Assembly: GCA_963806495.1 (NCBI GenBank)
Contig: CAWDYA010000010.1
Location: 131,590 to 195,589, forward strand
Source of the DNA: CAWDYA01 sp963806495
Lineage (GTDB): Bacteria > Acidobacteriota > Polarisedimenticolia > JACPZX01 > DASXTC01
Length of the DNA: 64,000 nucleotides
Direction: 5' to 3'
The notes beneath the pieces were generated by a model, which was not told the origin of the DNA, searched no databases, and saw nothing but the letters and a program-made list of their open reading frames with translations. Below are positions 1 through 9,016 of this stretch, piece after piece. Made by a program: the position numbers and the translations under genes. The stretch's first letter is position 1, and every line of letters starts with the position of its first letter.

Positions 1-709
1 CGAGCAGCCGGAACGCACGCTCCTGCGTCGGCCCTTCCGGCACGCCGGCCTCGTCGAGGATCGACACGGCGCCGCGGCGTGACTCCGCCTCGTCCCCCAG
101 CAACGCGGCTTCCACCAGGTCGGCGATCGTCTCCCGGTGCAGCCGGCCGAACGCACCCTCCATGGCGTGGCCGGGCCCGCTCGCTTCCTGCTGCAGCGCA
201 CCGCGGGCGGCATCGAGAAACTCCGCCCGCAGCGCGGCGCGCGCCTTGACCGCGGCCTCCCGCTTCACCGCTTGCTCCACGTGCTCGCGCGACCGCGGCT
301 CGAAATCGTCCCCCTTGCGCGTGAACCAGGTGCGGTCGGCCAGCAGAGCCCGCAGCATCGCCGAGCGGGCGACCGGCGTGTCCTCCGCGAGCCCCAGCTC
401 GGCGAGATCGGCGAGACTCATACGCTGCGGGTCCTCCACGAGGACCTCCCACAGCGAAGGCAGATCGATCTCGGCGGCCCGCGACCGCGCCGCCCGGCCA
501 TGCTCCTGCGCCGCGTCCGCGGCGCGGCCCATCGAGGCGCCGCCCGCCCGGTGGGCTACGCGCGAGAGCGTGACACGCATCTCCTTGCCTGTTTCGGTGA
601 CGACCTTGAGCCGCCCCTTCTCCTCGCCGGTGACGACCGCGGACACGAGTCCCCCTTCATCGAACAGGTCGACGAGGTCACCCGCCCCCGCGGTCATCGC
701 TTTCGTCAT
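1..709 (-). CDS. RNase II/R-family (RNB) exoribonuclease, N-terminal part, runs off left edge
   Basis: Reading leftward from ATG at 709 there is an uninterrupted frame of about 236 codons to the window edge, so the C-terminal part, where the catalytic RNB domain would lie, is missing. The N-terminus (MTKAMTAGAGDLVDLFDEGG, then a segment with VVTGEEKGRLKVV) resembles the small N-terminal beta domain of RNase II-like hydrolytic 3'-5' exoribonucleases, followed by a long helical region rich in Glu and Arg. A GGAGAGG stretch lies about 10 nt before the start. The gene begins 25 nt after the VWA gene on the same strand, so it is probably the last or a later cistron of the helicase-MoxR-VWA operon. 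The family call rests on the N-terminus only. Confidence 0.6.
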   Translation of the reverse strand, partial: MTKAMTAGAGDLVDLFDEGGLVSAVVTGEEKGRLKVVTETGKEMRVTLSRVAHRAGGASMGRAADAAQEHGRAARSRAAEIDLPSLWEVLVEDPQRMSLADLAELGLAEDTPVARSAMLRALLADRTWFTRKGDDFEPRSREHVEQAVKREAAVKARAALRAEFLDAARGALQQEASGPGHAMEGAFGRLHRETIADLVEAALLGDEAESRRGAVSILDEAGVPEGPTQERAFRLL

Positions 710-734
710 GGCGTCCCAATCCTCTCCGCCCGGC

Positions 735-1997
735 TCACAGCGCCCTCACGATCGCGGCGACTCCACGCGCGATCCCGTCGAGATCGCGCGCCTCGCATAT
801 CACGTCACAGGAAGGAGCGTAGCACGACAGGACCGAGTCGCCCGTGTCCCAGCGCGCTGCCGGCTCCGGGTTCAGCCAGATCACGCGCCGCGATCGCCCG
901 GCCATCGCCTCGAAGGCCCAGCCTTGCGGATCGCGGAAGTTGCTGCGCGCGTCGCCGAGCACCACCAGGACCGTATCCCGCCGCGAGGTCCGCGCGCCGG
1001 TCCCGTGCGCGCGTGCCGCCTGGTAGAACGCCCTGCCGTAGTCGCTCGCCGCCTTCGGGTCGAGCGCGTCGAAGGTCTCGAGGAACCTCGAGAACGAAGC
1101 CGGCCCCTCGCCGTCCCAATCCGCCAGCCGCTGTGTGGCATCGACGCACCGGTCGACGAACAGATGGACGGTCGTCCGCCCGCGCGTCTTGAGAAAACCG
1201 CCCGCGAGCATCAGGAACAGCGCCGACGCGCGCGCGACCGACCAGGAGACATCCACGAGCACGGCGACCCGCGGCCGCCTGGGACGGGGTGCGCGCCGTG
1301 GGATCACGAACGGCACGCCGCCCGTCCTCAGGCTGCCCCTCATGACCCGCGGCATCCAGGGACGCCCCCGCGCGGCGCCCCGCGCTCGCCGTCCGGCGCG
1401 CAGGCGGATCTCCCGGATCATCCGGGGCACCTCGCGTGCGAGGCGCTCGTCATCCGCCGAGGTCAGGGGGGCGGCCAGGTCGAGGCGCCGCGTCCGCCCC
1501 GGTCCGCCGGGCCTTCTGCGCTCCTCGGGACGTGCTCCGGGCCGTCCTGCCGGCCGCAGGTGTCGTCCCGGCACCCCCTGTCTCGGCGCCAGGGGCTCGG
1601 CTCCGCGCGTCTCCCGCGGCTCGCGCAATATCCGCAGCCGGCCGGGACGGCGTCGCGGCCCGGGAGCGCGTGGCGTCGCGCCCGGCGTCCCCACTCCGGG
1701 CTCCTGGCTCGGGCGTCGGCGCGTCGCACCGCCTTGTCCCGCCGCCTCGCGCCGTCCCCGGCCCCGGCGCCGACCGCCCTCACGGGGCGCGGCGAAGTAC
1801 GCGGCAAAGACCCGGTCGAATCGCGGGAGGTCCTCATGGGTCTTGACGAGGCTGGCCCGCAGTGCGAGACGCACGGTCTCGCGCCGCTCGAGGCCGACCG
1901 CCCGCAGCGCGCGGGCCGCGTCGATCGCCTCGGCCGGCGACACGGGCAGTCCCGCGCGCCTCAGCTCCGAGACGAAACGCTGGATCACCCGGATCAT
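735..1997 (-). CDS. CoxE-like VWA-domain protein
   Basis: This 420-residue protein has a helical N-terminus, a long Arg/Gly/Pro-rich low-complexity linker (about residues 70-170) and a C-terminal von Willebrand A domain. The metal-ion site is visible as DVSWS (DxSxS) near residue 245, with LVVLGDARSNF as the later VWA strand. CoxE-type VWA proteins typically work with MoxR AAA+ ATPases in remodelling or metal insertion into enzymes. Here the MoxR gene ends 1 nt upstream, a strong sign of co-expression. No CO dehydrogenase genes are visible nearby, so a role in CO oxidation is not supported; the neighbours are RNA helicase and RNase genes. Confidence 0.85.
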   Translation of the reverse strand: MIRVIQRFVSELRRAGLPVSPAEAIDAARALRAVGLERRETVRLALRASLVKTHEDLPRFDRVFAAYFAAPREGGRRRGRGRREAAGQGGATRRRPSQEPGVGTPGATPRAPGPRRRPGRLRILREPRETRGAEPLAPRQGVPGRHLRPAGRPGARPEERRRPGGPGRTRRLDLAAPLTSADDERLAREVPRMIREIRLRAGRRARGAARGRPWMPRVMRGSLRTGGVPFVIPRRAPRPRRPRVAVLVDVSWSVARASALFLMLAGGFLKTRGRTTVHLFVDRCVDATQRLADWDGEGPASFSRFLETFDALDPKAASDYGRAFYQAARAHGTGARTSRRDTVLVVLGDARSNFRDPQGWAFEAMAGRSRRVIWLNPEPAARWDTGDSVLSCYAPSCDVICEARDLDGIARGVAAIVRAL

Positions 1998-1998
1998 C

Positions 1999-2913
1999 TC
2001 AGCGCCCGCGACTCCGGGGGGCCGCGGCCCGCTCGAGGTCCTCCCGGTTCTTGATCAGCGCTCCGAGGGTCCTGCGCAACGTCGGCTCGTCCAGCTCGCG
2101 GGCGCCCACCGCCGCCAGCGCGCGGGCCCAGTCCACGACCTCGGCGATCCCCGGGGCCCTGCGGGCCTCGGACCGGCGGAGGCCTCCCACGAAGGCCACC
2201 ACCCGGCGTGCGAGCTCCTCCGAGATGCCCGGGACGCGCAGCATGACGATCCGCACTTCGTCGTCCGGCGCCGGGAAGTCGACGTACAGGTACAGGCAGC
2301 GGCGGCGCAGCGCGTCCGAGAGATCCCGCGTGTCGTTGCTCGTGAGGATCACGCGGGGCGGATGCGCCGCGCGGATGGTGCCCAGCTCGGGGATGGACAC
2401 CTGGTAGTCGGCCAGGATCTCCAGGAGGAACGCCTCGAACTCCTCGTCGCTGCGGTCCACCTCGTCAACCAGCAGCACCGCCGGCTTCTCCGAGACGATG
2501 GCGGCAAGGAGGGGACGCGGGAGAAGAAAATCGCGCGAGAAGAACTCGTCGGCCTGCCCCTTGAGCGCGCCCAGGGACGATTTCAGATCCGGAGCCTCCG
2601 AGAGCAGATCGCCCACCTTCTCGCGCAGTAGCTGCGCGTACAGCATCTGCTTGCCGTACGACCACTCGTAGATCGCCTTCGCCTCGTCCAGCCCCTCGTA
2701 GCACTGGAGGCGGATCAACTCCACGCCGTGGAACCCGGCCCAGAGCTTGGCGATCTCGGTCTTCCCGACCCCCGGAGGACCTTCGAGCAGGAGGGGCTTC
2801 TCGAGCGTCTCCGAGAGGAAAAGGGAGGTCGCAACCTCGGGGGAGCACACGAATCCAGATTCGTCGAACCGCTGGGTGATCTGCTCCGGCGTGACCGCCG
2901 GACGGCGGCTCAT
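1999..2913 (-). CDS. MoxR-family AAA+ ATPase
   Basis: This 304-residue protein has Walker A GPPGVGKT (about residue 44), Walker B LLVDEVDR, a sensor-like SNDTRDLS segment and the arginine-rich SDALRRRCLY stretch typical of MoxR ATPases. These ATP-dependent chaperone-like enzymes partner with VWA proteins, and one follows immediately. The ATG overlaps the stop codon of the upstream DEAD-box helicase (ATGA), so translational coupling is likely. Length and motifs are normal for the family. The substrate is unknown; context suggests RNA-processing factors rather than a dehydrogenase. Confidence 0.93.
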   Translation of the reverse strand: MSRRPAVTPEQITQRFDESGFVCSPEVATSLFLSETLEKPLLLEGPPGVGKTEIAKLWAGFHGVELIRLQCYEGLDEAKAIYEWSYGKQMLYAQLLREKVGDLLSEAPDLKSSLGALKGQADEFFSRDFLLPRPLLAAIVSEKPAVLLVDEVDRSDEEFEAFLLEILADYQVSIPELGTIRAAHPPRVILTSNDTRDLSDALRRRCLYLYVDFPAPDDEVRIVMLRVPGISEELARRVVAFVGGLRRSEARRAPGIAEVVDWARALAAVGARELDEPTLRRTLGALIKNREDLERAAAPRSRGR

Positions 2914-4280
2914 TTTCCTCCGCCGGATCCGGAGGATCCGGTCCCCCGTCCGCGCCTGCGGCGGCGTCCGCCGCCCGAGGAGCTCCTCTGCCCCGCATCC
3001 TTCGAGGCCGACGCAGCCCTCGGCTTGTCCGACGAGGAGCGCCTCTTGCCACCGCTGCGTCCCCCGCGCGGCCGGCGTGATCGCCCCCCGGAGGGCCGCC
3101 GCGGCTCCTCTTCGGCCTCCGCCTCGCCGGGCCCCTCGTCGCCGTACGACTCGAGCGGGAGCTCCATCCCCGTGAGATCCCGGATTTCACCGAGCCGCTT
3201 CAGGTCGCGCGCGGTGACGAACGTGATCGCGTGCCCGGCGCGGCCCGCACGCGCGGTACGCCCCACCCGGTGGACGTAGTCGTCGGCGTCCATCGGAATA
3301 TCGTAGTTGATGACGTGCGTGATCCCGCCGATGTCGATCCCACGGCCCGCCACGTCGGTGGCCACCAGGATGTGCACCTCGCCGCGGCGGAACATGTCCA
3401 TGATCCCTTCGCGGTGACGCTGCTCCTGCAGCGACGACAGCCGCGCCGCCTCGTATCCTTTCTCGCGCAGCTTGCGCATGATGTCGCCCGTCGATTCACG
3501 CCGCGCGGTGAAGATCAGGCAGCGGTCGGGGCTCTCCTGGTTGAGCACATCGAGCAGGAGCGGCATCTTGCGGTCCTCACGGACCCGGTAGATCGACTGG
3601 CGGACCCGATCGGCCACCATGGTGGACGGCGAGACCTGGACTTCGTGCGGGTGCATCATGTACGACTGCGCGATCTTCTTGACGGCGGGCGGCAGTGTCG
3701 CGCTGAACAGCATCGTCTGACGCGACAGCGGCGCGCGGCGGCACAGAAAGTCGATGTCGTCGATGAAGCCCATGTCCAGCATCCGGTCCGCCTCGTCCAG
3801 CACGAGCCACTTGATGTACCGCATGCGCAGGATCGCCGACTTGACGAAATCGATCAGCCGTCCCGGCGTGCCCACGACGATGTCGGCTCCGGCGAAGATC
3901 TCGCGCCTCTGGTGCCCGATCGAGGTGCCGCCGTAGACCGGCAGCGCCCGCACCGCCAGATGCGCCGCGAGTTTCTCCGCCTCGCCGCAGACCTGGATGG
4001 CCAATTCCCGCGTGGGAGTGACGATCAGGGCCTGAACCTGGCCGGTCGCCTCGATCATCTGGAGGATCGGTATCAGGAAGGCCGCCGTCTTGCCCGTGCC
4101 GGTCTGCGCCATGCCGGCGATATCGCGGCCTGTGAGCGCCACGGGGATCACCTGCTCCTGGATAGGCGTGCAGACGGTGTAACCCGACTCGGCGATAGCG
4201 TCGAGAAGCTTCTGGTTCAGCTTGAGGGCCGAAAACGGAAGCGGAGTCGGGGACTCGGCCGGTGCCTGAGGTTGGCTCAT
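2910..4280 (-). CDS. DEAD-box ATP-dependent RNA helicase (RhlE-like)
   Basis: All core motifs are present: Q motif (TPIQEQVIP), motif I AQTGTGKT, Ia PTRELAIQ, motif II DEAD, motif III SAT and motif VI HRVGRTARAG. After the two RecA-like domains there is a basic, Arg/Gly/Ser-rich tail of about 80 residues, as in RhlE-type helicases, probably for RNA binding. I use ATG 4280 (MSQPQAPAES). A GTG at 4349 would add 23 residues but has no convincing ribosome site and would lie upstream of a candidate -10 box. It heads the operon that continues with MoxR, VWA and an RNase II-family gene. It probably unwinds structured RNA for ribosome assembly or decay. Confidence 0.95.
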   Translation of the reverse strand: MSQPQAPAESPTPLPFSALKLNQKLLDAIAESGYTVCTPIQEQVIPVALTGRDIAGMAQTGTGKTAAFLIPILQMIEATGQVQALIVTPTRELAIQVCGEAEKLAAHLAVRALPVYGGTSIGHQRREIFAGADIVVGTPGRLIDFVKSAILRMRYIKWLVLDEADRMLDMGFIDDIDFLCRRAPLSRQTMLFSATLPPAVKKIAQSYMMHPHEVQVSPSTMVADRVRQSIYRVREDRKMPLLLDVLNQESPDRCLIFTARRESTGDIMRKLREKGYEAARLSSLQEQRHREGIMDMFRRGEVHILVATDVAGRGIDIGGITHVINYDIPMDADDYVHRVGRTARAGRAGHAITFVTARDLKRLGEIRDLTGMELPLESYGDEGPGEAEAEEEPRRPSGGRSRRPRGGRSGGKRRSSSDKPRAASASKDAGQRSSSGGGRRRRRGRGTGSSGSGGGK

Positions 4281-4291
4281 AGCGGACGCAT

Positions 4292-4297
4292 ATTCTA
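4292..4297 (-). promoter_or_regulatory. candidate -10 box for the helicase operon
   Basis: On the minus strand TAGAAT lies 11 nt before the chosen helicase start, which would give a leader of only about 5 nt. No good -35 is present at 16-18 bp; TTTACG is 20 bp upstream. This is weak evidence, useful mainly because it argues against the longer GTG start. Confidence 0.3.
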
Positions 4298-4437
4298 GCA
4301 CACGCTCCCCGCGGCCGCGTAAAGCGTCGGATTCCTTTTGCGCGACCACCTTTTGTTGTACACTTCGTCAGGTCGAGTCGCTCCGCGGCGGAGGGGGGAG
4401 GAAGGCCCCCGCGCGGGCCGCCACCCCCGGGGTCACG

Positions 4438-6135
4438 ATGTCCGAACTGCTCTGGTCCTTCGATCAACTGGCACGCTTCACCCGTTACGACGATCCGGAA
4501 GTCCGTTACTGGGCCGCGGATCGACTCGTGACGCTCTTCCCCGCCGAAGCGGCCGACGTGATCGCCGAGCTGCTGCTCGACGACCACGACTCCACGCCCG
4601 AGCTGGTCGCGCAGCACCTCGCGCGCCACGGGAAACCCCATCACATTCCGGTCGTGCTCCGCGGCTTCAGGCACAGCGAGGGCCTGCTGCCGGGCCGCTG
4701 CTTCGATGCCCTGGCCCGTCTGGGCTACGAGAACGCGCCGATGATCGCCGAGACCGCCCTCTTCCGGCGCGATCTGTCCGAGCAGTGTCTCGCGATCATC
4801 GTCGCGGCTCTGGCCGAGTCTGCCGCGCCGGGAGCGGCCGAGAGAGCGCACGAGTTCCTCCTCAGACGCCCCGAGCTGTTCGCCGAGCCCGCGGCGCTGC
4901 GGGCGGCGGTGCGCCTGAGCGCGCCGCAGGATTTCGGCGAGGTGATCCTCAAGTGGCTCACCGCCCTCCACTTCCGCGGTATCGAGCCGATCGAGAGCTG
5001 CATCCGCGTGCTGTACGAGGAGCTCCAGCTCGAGGACAGCGGCTGGTGCATCCGCACGGGACGCAGCGGGCGGATCGACCTGCCCCGCACCATCAAGGCG
5101 ATAGAAAGCGGATACGATCTCGACCTGCACGACGCCATACCGCAGCGGGTTCGCGACGAGATCGCCGGGAGGCTCGACCGTGGCTCCTTTGCCGAGATCG
5201 CCGGGACGCTCGGGCGGCTCGTGTTGGAGCGCGCGGCCGCCCTGCTGCCCCATCCGGAGGATCGCCTGCCGGATCGGCTCCAGTCGCTCGGACAGGCGTT
5301 CACCCAGCCCTCGACGCTGCAGATCGCGGAGCGTCTCGAGCCCGCGATGCAGCAGTGGCTGGTCGGCGCGTTGCTCGCCTCCACCGTGAAGGTGTCCACC
5401 TACAGGAACTACCTGCTGGAGATGCATGCCGCGGGCGACAGGGTCGACGCCCTGCTGGGACTCGCCGGGGCGGAGACCTCCTGCCTGCTCAGCTCGCTGC
5501 CCGAGAAGCTGAGCGCCGCGGGCGCGGCCGGCGGAGCGGCGGAGGCGGCCATCATCGACTGGTGCGTGCGCACTCTGGAGGCGCGGGGTCCCTTCTTTCC
5601 CAAGTCGATCGCGCTGGAGACTCTGGGGAGACTGCGCGCCGCGCGTCTCATCCCGGAGATCGCCGCCCATCTGTCCGACGACAACCCCTACATCTACGGA
5701 GCCGCGGAGCGCGCGCTCGCGCGGATCGGGGCGCCCGTGCTGGGCTACATCAGCGCGACGATGGCCAGAGGAGGCGTGCATCCCGACGCGATGCAGAGCC
5801 TCGTGCGGCTGGCGTGCGACATGGGTCGCGTCGAATCGCTGCGGCTCGTGCTCGACCACTTCGACGAGATATACGAGACGATCGGCCCGGAGGCGGCATC
5901 CGAGGCCGTCGGAATGCTCGGCCATCCCGACCTGATCCCGTCCCTGAGACGCTGGCTGGATCGCTCGCGGGCAATGGTGGGTCAGGCGCTCCTGCTCGCG
6001 GGGGCGATCGGCAACCTCCCGATCCCCGAGGAAGAGTCGATCCTCAAGGCGATCGACGACTACTGGAAGGGTGCCGCCGAAGGGATCGACGACGGCCCGG
6101 AGCAGGACAGCCCGACCGGCCCTTACCTCATGTGA
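4438..6135 (+). CDS. HEAT-repeat-like protein
   Basis: This 565-residue protein has no signal peptide or membrane segments and is built of short paired helices typical of HEAT or PBS-lyase-type repeats, for example the stretches around DPEVRYWAADRL near the N-terminus and DDNPYIYGAAERALARIG near residue 420. Such solenoids mediate protein-protein contacts; no catalytic motif is visible. The ATG at 4438 is preceded by a purine-rich stretch further upstream but no ideally spaced ribosome site. It is transcribed away from the helicase operon and ends facing sppA. The specific function is not recognisable. Confidence 0.75.
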   Translation: MSELLWSFDQLARFTRYDDPEVRYWAADRLVTLFPAEAADVIAELLLDDHDSTPELVAQHLARHGKPHHIPVVLRGFRHSEGLLPGRCFDALARLGYENAPMIAETALFRRDLSEQCLAIIVAALAESAAPGAAERAHEFLLRRPELFAEPAALRAAVRLSAPQDFGEVILKWLTALHFRGIEPIESCIRVLYEELQLEDSGWCIRTGRSGRIDLPRTIKAIESGYDLDLHDAIPQRVRDEIAGRLDRGSFAEIAGTLGRLVLERAAALLPHPEDRLPDRLQSLGQAFTQPSTLQIAERLEPAMQQWLVGALLASTVKVSTYRNYLLEMHAAGDRVDALLGLAGAETSCLLSSLPEKLSAAGAAGGAAEAAIIDWCVRTLEARGPFFPKSIALETLGRLRAARLIPEIAAHLSDDNPYIYGAAERALARIGAPVLGYISATMARGGVHPDAMQSLVRLACDMGRVESLRLVLDHFDEIYETIGPEAASEAVGMLGHPDLIPSLRRWLDRSRAMVGQALLLAGAIGNLPIPEEESILKAIDDYWKGAAEGIDDGPEQDSPTGPYLM

Positions 6136-6139
6136 GGGG

Positions 6140-6160
6140 GACGCCCCCCGTCAGGGCGTC
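6140..6160. terminator. hairpin between convergent genes
   Basis: GACGCCC and GGGCGTC form a perfect 7-bp stem around a 7-nt loop, just after the HEAT-repeat gene and overlapping the stop of convergent sppA. There is no T-tract, so it would be a weak or factor-dependent bidirectional terminator. Confidence 0.35.
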
Positions 6161-7879
6161 ACGCCGGGTGTCTCGGCGACCAGCCAGACCCCCTCGCGCG
6201 CCATGATCGCCGCCCTCGTCAGGTCCCGCATGACACCCGCCACCGCGGGCGGCAGCACCGCCTGCGTGGAGGTGTCCTCTTCGGGCCAGAGGAGGTTCTG
6301 CCAGAAGCTGCGCTTCTCGGGCAGATAGACCAGGCGGACTCCCTCGTCGGGCGCGATGCCGGCCTCCGACTTCGCGATCTCGATCGCGCGCTTCATGCCT
6401 CCCAGCTCGTCGACCAGCCCGAGCTCCTTCGCGCGCTCCCCCGTCCAGACGTGCCCCTGCCCGATCTTGTCGACCGCATCCTTCTCCATCCCGCGCCCGT
6501 CGGCCACCAGCGTCGTGAACTTGTCGTAGATCTTGTTCATGAACTTCCAGTAGATCTGCTTCTCCTCCTCGCTGAACCGCTGGCCATCGTAGTAGTAGTC
6601 GGAATGATCGCCGATGCCGATCGAGACCCGGTTCAGGCCGATCCAGTCATAGAACCCCTTGGTCACCATCTTGCCGGCGACGACCCCGATCGAGCCGGTG
6701 AGCGTGGCGGGCTGGCTGACGATTTTCGTGGCGCCGGCGGAGATCCAGTACCCTCCCGACGCGGCCAGGTCGGACATCGAGACGATGACGGGCTTCTTCC
6801 GCATCGCCAACTCGACCTCGCGGCGGATCAGATCTGACGCGACCGCGGAGCCGCCCGGAGAATCGACCCGGAAGACGATGGCCTTGATGCCGTCGTCGGT
6901 GCGTGCCTTGCGGAAAGCCTCGGTGATCGTCTCGGACCCCATCAGGTACCCGGCTGTCGGATCCAGGGAGCTCTTCCCGTTGATGATGAGCCCCACACCG
7001 GTGATCACGGCGATGCGCGAGCGCGCGGACGGCTTCTTGGACTTGTCCATGTAGTCGCTGTACGACAGGGTCGGCATCTCGCCGCCCGCGCGATCCTCGA
7101 GGTCCTTCTCGAACTCGTCGTAGTAGCCCAGCTTGTCAATCAGTCCCTTTTCGAGCGCCTCGTCGCCGGTGAACGGTCCCTCGTTGATGAACGCCTCGAC
7201 CTGGGCGGCATCCAGACCGCGCGCCTCGGCGATGCCGGCGACCATCTGGCCGTACCAGTCGGTCAGGTACGACAGCGTCGCCTCGCGGTGGGCGTCCGTC
7301 ATCGTCTTCTCGGTGTAGATGTCCTTGGCGTTCTTGTATTTCCCGATGCTGTCGAAGTCGGGGTAGACCCCCAGCTTGTCGAGGGTGCCCCGCAGGAACG
7401 GAGTGACCGACAGCAGGCCGTACAGATTGACGTCTCCCGCCGGGGAAACCCAGAATCTCGTCGAACGCGGAGGCCAGATAGTAGACGCCGTTGCCGCTGC
7501 CGAACTCGCCGGCGGAGTCCATGTAGACGCGCGCCCACTTGCCGGTGGACCGGAAGTCCTCGATCGCGTCACGCAGCTCCTGGATCTTGCCCAGGCCCAT
7601 CGAGAACGGCTTGATCACGGCCATGATGCCGGCGACGTTGTCGTCGTCCTTCGCGCGTTCGACGGCGTTGACGATATCCCTCAGGCGGGTCGCCTCGCCG
7701 ACGAGAAGCCTCGCGCGGAGCGAGTCCTCCGTGTCCTCGGCGATATCGCCCGAGATCGTGAGCTTCACAACGGTTCCGGATCGGATCCCACCAGCCCACA
7801 TCACCGCGGCCGCCACGACGACGAGCACGATCAGCATCACGCCGGCAGCCAGCAGGCAGCCCTTGGCTCCCCTGGTCAT
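6151..7879 (-). CDS. sppA: signal peptide peptidase SppA (67K type), one frameshift
   Basis: This membrane-anchored serine/lysine protease degrades cleaved signal peptides. It has one N-terminal membrane helix (residues 8-29), then tandem ClpP-like halves. The catalytic lysine lies in GKYKNAK of the first half and the serine in DSPGGS of the second, matching the 67K family. The reading frame breaks near 7449-7451: the N-terminal frame reads ASAFDEIL, then continues as VSPAGDVNLYG only if one C of the CCC run is removed. With that correction the protein is 575 residues, normal for the family. Both catalytic residues are intact and the shift is at a homopolymer, so I think it is a sequencing error. 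The start at 7879 has GGGAGG upstream. Confidence 0.9.
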
Positions 7880-7977
7880 CGTTCAGGCCTCCCGATATCC
7901 GTTCATTGCGGCTAACATACAAGACGTTACCTTACCAGATTCCCCCAGGCGGTGCGCGGCCGCGCCGCACCGGAGCG

Positions 7978-8328
7978 ATGATGGACTCCCTCACGCGCCA
8001 GGGGAGGGCGCTGTTCAACGAGCAGCGTTACTTCGAGGCACATGAAGCGTTCGAGGATCTGTGGCGGGCCGCCCCGGAGCGGGAGCGGCCGGCGCTGCAG
8101 GGCCTCGTACAGGTGTGCGCGGGGCTGGTCAAGCACCAGCGCGGCCAGCCGGCCTCGACGCGCACCCTGCTGCTCAAGGGTCTCGCGAAGCTGGAGGACG
8201 CGCCCCCGGGCTGCCCGCGAGGCATCGACGTCGATCACATCATCGGGCAGGTCCGGGACATCCTCGAAGCTCTCGAGGAGGGGCACCCGCCGCCTGTCCC
8301 CTCGCTGCGCCCGCCTCACGATGTATAA
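7978..8328 (+). CDS. DUF309 domain protein
   Basis: This small cytoplasmic protein of about 116 residues has the DUF309 hallmark: RALFNEQRYFEAHEAFEDLW near the N-terminus, then GLVQVCAGLVKHQRG. The domain is helical and its biochemical role is not established. Start at ATG 7978 (or the adjacent ATG 7981); the frame is open upstream but that stretch is Arg/Pro-rich with no family similarity. It is divergent from sppA. Its stop codon lies inside the TATAAT of the promoter for the following redoxin gene. Confidence 0.85.
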   Translation: MMDSLTRQGRALFNEQRYFEAHEAFEDLWRAAPERERPALQGLVQVCAGLVKHQRGQPASTRTLLLKGLAKLEDAPPGCPRGIDVDHIIGQVRDILEALEEGHPPPVPSLRPPHDV

Positions 8329-8329
8329 T
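8324..8329 (+). promoter_or_regulatory. -10 box upstream of redoxin gene
   Basis: A perfect TATAAT sits 66 nt before the redoxin start and overlaps the stop codon of the DUF309 gene. The -35 region at 16-18 bp spacing is poor, so an extended or activator-dependent promoter is possible. Confidence 0.5.
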
Positions 8330-8394
8330 ACGCAGCACCCCACGGCGAGATTCCGGTCTTTCGTCAGCTTACTTCGCACTCCGAGGAGGTCATC

Positions 8395-9009
8395 ATGCGC
8401 ACGTCCCGGACCGCACGCCATCTCCTGGCAGCGGCACTGCTCCTTGCGGTGCCGGCCCTGTTCCTCGGCCAGGCCTGCCTCGCGGACGAGGTTTCAGCCA
8501 ACTCGCTGCTCGGCAAGAAGATCCAGAACTTCACCCTGTCGGACACGGCGGGCAAGGAGCACTCCCTGTCGCAGTACCTCGGCGGCAAGGGGGTCGTGCT
8601 GATCTTCATCTCCACCCGCTGCCCCGTCTCGAACGCCTACAACGAGAGAATGGTCGCCCTCGCCTCCGAGTACGAGGGCAAGGGATTCACTTTCCTCGGG
8701 ATCAACGCCAACAAGGCCGAGGACACGGCCGAGATGGCCGAGCATGCCGCCAAGCACGGATGGAGCTTCACGGTGCTGAAGGACAAGGGCAATGTCATCG
8801 CGGATCGGCTCGGCGCCTCGGTCACGCCCGAAGCGTACGTGATCGACAGCGACGGCATCCTCAGGTATCACGGCCGGATCGACGACTCTCAGGATCCGTC
8901 GGGGATCCAGCACCGCGACCTGAAGGCCGCCCTGGACGCCCTGCTCGCCGGACAGGAAGTGGCACGCAAGGAAGCCAAGGCGTTCGGCTGCTCGATCAAG
9001 CGGAGCTGA
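8395..9009 (+). CDS. exported redoxin-domain (AhpC/TSA-like) thiol protein
   Basis: This 204-residue protein has an N-terminal signal sequence (hydrophobic residues 9-26) followed by a thioredoxin fold of the redoxin/peroxiredoxin class (KIQNFTLSDTAGKEHSL, then VVLIFISTRCPVSN). The active-site region is RCPVSN, with a single cysteine rather than CxxC, so peroxidase-like or thiol-scavenging activity is more likely than disulfide exchange. The ribosome site GAGGAGG is well placed. It ends 7 nt before a TlpA-like gene, so the two probably act together in periplasmic thiol chemistry. Confidence 0.85.
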   Translation: MRTSRTARHLLAAALLLAVPALFLGQACLADEVSANSLLGKKIQNFTLSDTAGKEHSLSQYLGGKGVVLIFISTRCPVSNAYNERMVALASEYEGKGFTFLGINANKAEDTAEMAEHAAKHGWSFTVLKDKGNVIADRLGASVTPEAYVIDSDGILRYHGRIDDSQDPSGIQHRDLKAALDALLAGQEVARKEAKAFGCSIKRS

Positions 9010-9016
9010 CCCCGGG

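Noticed and set aside
137..2631. Long plus-strand open frames at the left edge
   Set aside because: They are antisense to the RNase, VWA and MoxR genes, are Arg/Pro/Ala-rich and lack any recognisable domain; they arise from GC-rich codon positions.
735..2913. CoxD/CoxE pair as part of a CO dehydrogenase cluster
   Set aside because: No coxM, coxS or coxL homologues occur nearby; RNA-related genes flank the pair.
3577..5925. A minus-strand open frame of about 780 codons crossing the helicase and HEAT-repeat genes
   Set aside because: It is a frame shadow of both genes. Helicase motifs lie in another frame and the rest is antisense to the HEAT-repeat gene.
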